Shown here piece by piece: positions 6,001 to 6,470 of a DNA stretch of 6,470 bases; the stretch's first letter is position 1, and the number at the start of each line of letters is the position of its first letter. The DNA comes from Dehalococcoidia bacterium (GTDB taxonomy: Bacteria; Chloroflexota; Dehalococcoidia; SZUA-161). Below the pieces are notes generated by a model. The model was not told where the DNA came from. It did no database searches and saw nothing but the letters and a program-made list of their open reading frames with translations. Position numbers and translations under genes: made by a program. The DNA lies in NCBI GenBank assembly GCA_020344295.1, contig CP070819.1, forward strand, positions 924,236 to 930,705, in the 5' to 3' direction.

Positions 6001-6470
6001 ACAACACCCTGCGCCTCTGGGACATGAAAACTGGAGCATGCGTGCGCATATTCAGAGGGCACGAGGACTGGGTCAGGTGCGTTGCCATCTCGCCGGATGG
6101 CAGATTCGCCCTGTCGGGAAGCCCTGACAAGAACCTGCGTCTCTGGGACCTCAGGACCGGCGAATGCCTGCACATTTTAAAGGGGCACGAGGACTGGGTC
6201 AGCTCTGTTGTATTCTCGCCCGATGGCCGGTATGCTCTGTCCGGGAGTCACGATAATACGTTGCGTCTCTGGGAGTTCGATTGGGCATATGACTTTCCCA
6301 CTGAGGTTAACTGGGGTGAAGGCGCGGCTCCCTATATAGAAACCTTCCTTAAACTGCATACACCGATCGGCCCCGACCGTGTGACACGTCAGGGCAGGCC
6401 AGTCTGGAGCGAGAAGGACTTTAACCGGCTTCTGCATGAGCTCTCGCTGAGGGGATACGGCTGGCTCAAG
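3054..6470 (+). CDS. Serine/threonine protein kinase with TPR-like region and two seven-bladed WD40 propellers (3'-truncated by the window)
   Basis: One open frame runs 1139 codons to the edge without a stop. Kinase domain about 15-265: glycine loop GNGNFGTV (22-29), Lys44, catalytic loop HCDLRPEN (135-142, D137, N142), DFG (155-157), APE (179-181), D194 and R252. It should phosphorylate Ser/Thr, but HRD is HCD, the catalytic-loop Lys is R139, and the helix-C Glu seems absent. TPR-like helices follow (290-323 and about 357-390). Propeller 1 (about 410-706) has seven blades with the GH-dyad position at 417, 459, 501, 543, 585, 627 and 669. A helical linker (707-785) leads to propeller 2 (786-1077), with the dyad position at 793, 835, 877, 919, 961, 1003 and 1045. 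A tail with RGRPVWSEKDF and RGYGWLK runs off the edge. No signal peptide or membrane segment was seen, so it is probably cytosolic. The ATG has a weak SD GGAA (3044-3047); an in-frame TAA at 3024 limits extension. Substrates are unknown. Confidence 0.92.
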   Translation, partial: MLPLWREGDIILGLYEVRGVVGNGNFGTVHRVYHLGWRKELAVKSPSEETLVNDRYLDVCLDGARTWANLGIHPNIVTCYYVREIDGIPRICMEYVEGQSLGDKLAEGIDLNQALDYAIQICTGMAHAQKHGVIHCDLRPENCFITANGTLKISDFGLGAVEEFAGDVESWMKALQYVAPERWRLGAKVASAADIFSFGLILYGMVRGEGQADSMEEALSVGMVDKARADATIPDGLSTLIKDCLREDPEERPLSFDWLEERLREIYREVTGSSYISENVEAHALQVSDYNKRGASFYDIGLKDDALKSLEDAVRADPSHLDSGYNQSLLRWGSGKMTDNEVIRWLEMKAESHAGEWRPFYLLGLANIARRDAAASEAALKEALKLVSADGKVKTVMEEVEKARDSWPRFLLTLSGHEHAVNSIAISADSRFAISASDDKTLRYWDLLAGECRRILKGHERAVNAVDMSADGRFALSGSDNKTLRYWDLRTGECLRVLTGHDRAVNSVAITPNGGYAVSGGDDKTVRHWDLGQGDCILVLKGHERAVNSVAISADGRIAVSGSDDKTLRCWDLNNGECLFSLIGHERAVNSVAVSADCRFALSGSDDKTLRYWDLGTGESLRILTGHEDVVSFIAIVSEDRFAFSKSKDKTIRMWELATGACLHTIDLHDRGGISAAVSPDARFAVVCSDDKDLGLWYLGGVESLRLPLVVEQVDKVERDGVHSYDFTVLKERVLECMNSRNWRGAAEYLQRVRAFPGYERHPEVMNLWHETGIKGVRKAFSECWTKCILKGHEDWIKSTAITSDGRFALSGSDDMTARLWDLSTGEALYVFTGHQDSINSVAVSFDSRLALSGSHDGNLRLWGLRTGESLGIVGHHEKWVSSVAFLPGSMLALSGSDDRTICLWDIKTGDRLRVIKGLESEARAIAVSPDGRLVISGSDDSIIHLWDLSTTWCMLHFEGHESWVSSVAISPDGRCVLSGGLDNTLRLWDMKTGACVRIFRGHEDWVRCVAISPDGRFALSGSPDKNLRLWDLRTGECLHILKGHEDWVSSVVFSPDGRYALSGSHDNTLRLWEFDWAYDFPTEVNWGEGAAPYIETFLKLHTPIGPDRVTRQGRPVWSEKDFNRLLHELSLRGYGWLK
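4281..5171 (+). repeat. Seven 126-bp coding repeats: WD40 propeller 1
   Basis: Seven units of exactly 42 codons follow one another without insertion. Blades 1-5 share the pattern GHxxAVNxV...S.SDDKTLRxWDL, usually with RAVN and RYWD; blades 4 and 5 agree at 31 of 42 residues. Blades 6 and 7 are the most diverged: blade 7 has LHDRGG in place of GHERAV and LWYL in place of YWDL. Codons vary freely between blades at conserved residues, for example in the DDKTLR segment, so the similarity is stronger in protein than in DNA. Confidence 0.9.
5409..6284 (+). repeat. Seven 126-bp coding repeats: WD40 propeller 2
   Basis: A second set of seven 42-residue blades, again perfectly spaced. Its consensus differs from propeller 1: GHEDWV or GHESWV replaces GHERAVN, SPDGR replaces SADGR, and RLWDL replaces RYWDL. 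Blades 5-7 are the most alike (blades 6 and 7 agree at 23 of the 38 positions compared). Blade 4 lacks the GH histidine (L919, in KGLESEA). Blade 7 ends in LWEFDW and passes straight into the C-terminal tail. Confidence 0.9.

Noticed and set aside
4281..6284. The 126-bp periodicity considered as a CRISPR array or non-coding tandem repeat.
   Set aside because: The period is exactly 42 codons in an open frame and each unit carries WD40 residues; there are no short identical repeats with unique spacers.

Overview
The window looks like chromosomal DNA from a bacterium with fairly GC-rich genes, Shine-Dalgarno-led starts and sigma-70-type promoters. The RuvB sequence and the neighbourhood (a dodecin, QueH-type queuosine enzyme, YjbQ, and a giant Ser/Thr kinase-WD40 protein) recall Chloroflexota, perhaps Dehalococcoidia. 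That placement is from memory of the families, not from a search.

Layout, left to right. (1) At 1-44 the first 14 codons of a leftward gene leave the window; it has its own SD and a TTGACA-18-TACACT promoter. (2) A 130-nt leader with predicted RNA structure precedes a small dodecin gene (328-567). (3) A 131-nt gap with an extended -10 promoter and a 12-bp hairpin precedes ruvB (699-1727), with queH (1754-2293) 26 nt downstream, probably one transcript. (4) queH converges on yjbQ (2338-2757, minus) across a 44-nt gap with a hairpin. (5) A 296-nt divergent intergenic region separates yjbQ from the last gene and holds a strong interrupted palindrome, further small hairpins and a good extended -10 promoter. 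(6) From 3054 to the right edge runs one uninterrupted frame of 1139 codons with no stop: an N-terminal Ser/Thr protein kinase, TPR-like helices, a seven-bladed WD40 propeller, a helical linker, a second seven-bladed propeller and the start of a C-terminal tail.

Functionally, dodecin, RuvB, QueH and YjbQ are housekeeping or storage functions (flavin or ligand binding, Holliday-junction migration, tRNA queuosine synthesis, an enzyme of uncertain role). The kinase is the accessory and most unusual component: a soluble kinase fused to about 700 residues of protein-interaction scaffold, with all 14 blades spaced exactly 42 residues apart within each propeller and with atypical residues in the kinase catalytic core. 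No mobile element, tRNA, rRNA or CRISPR array was seen.
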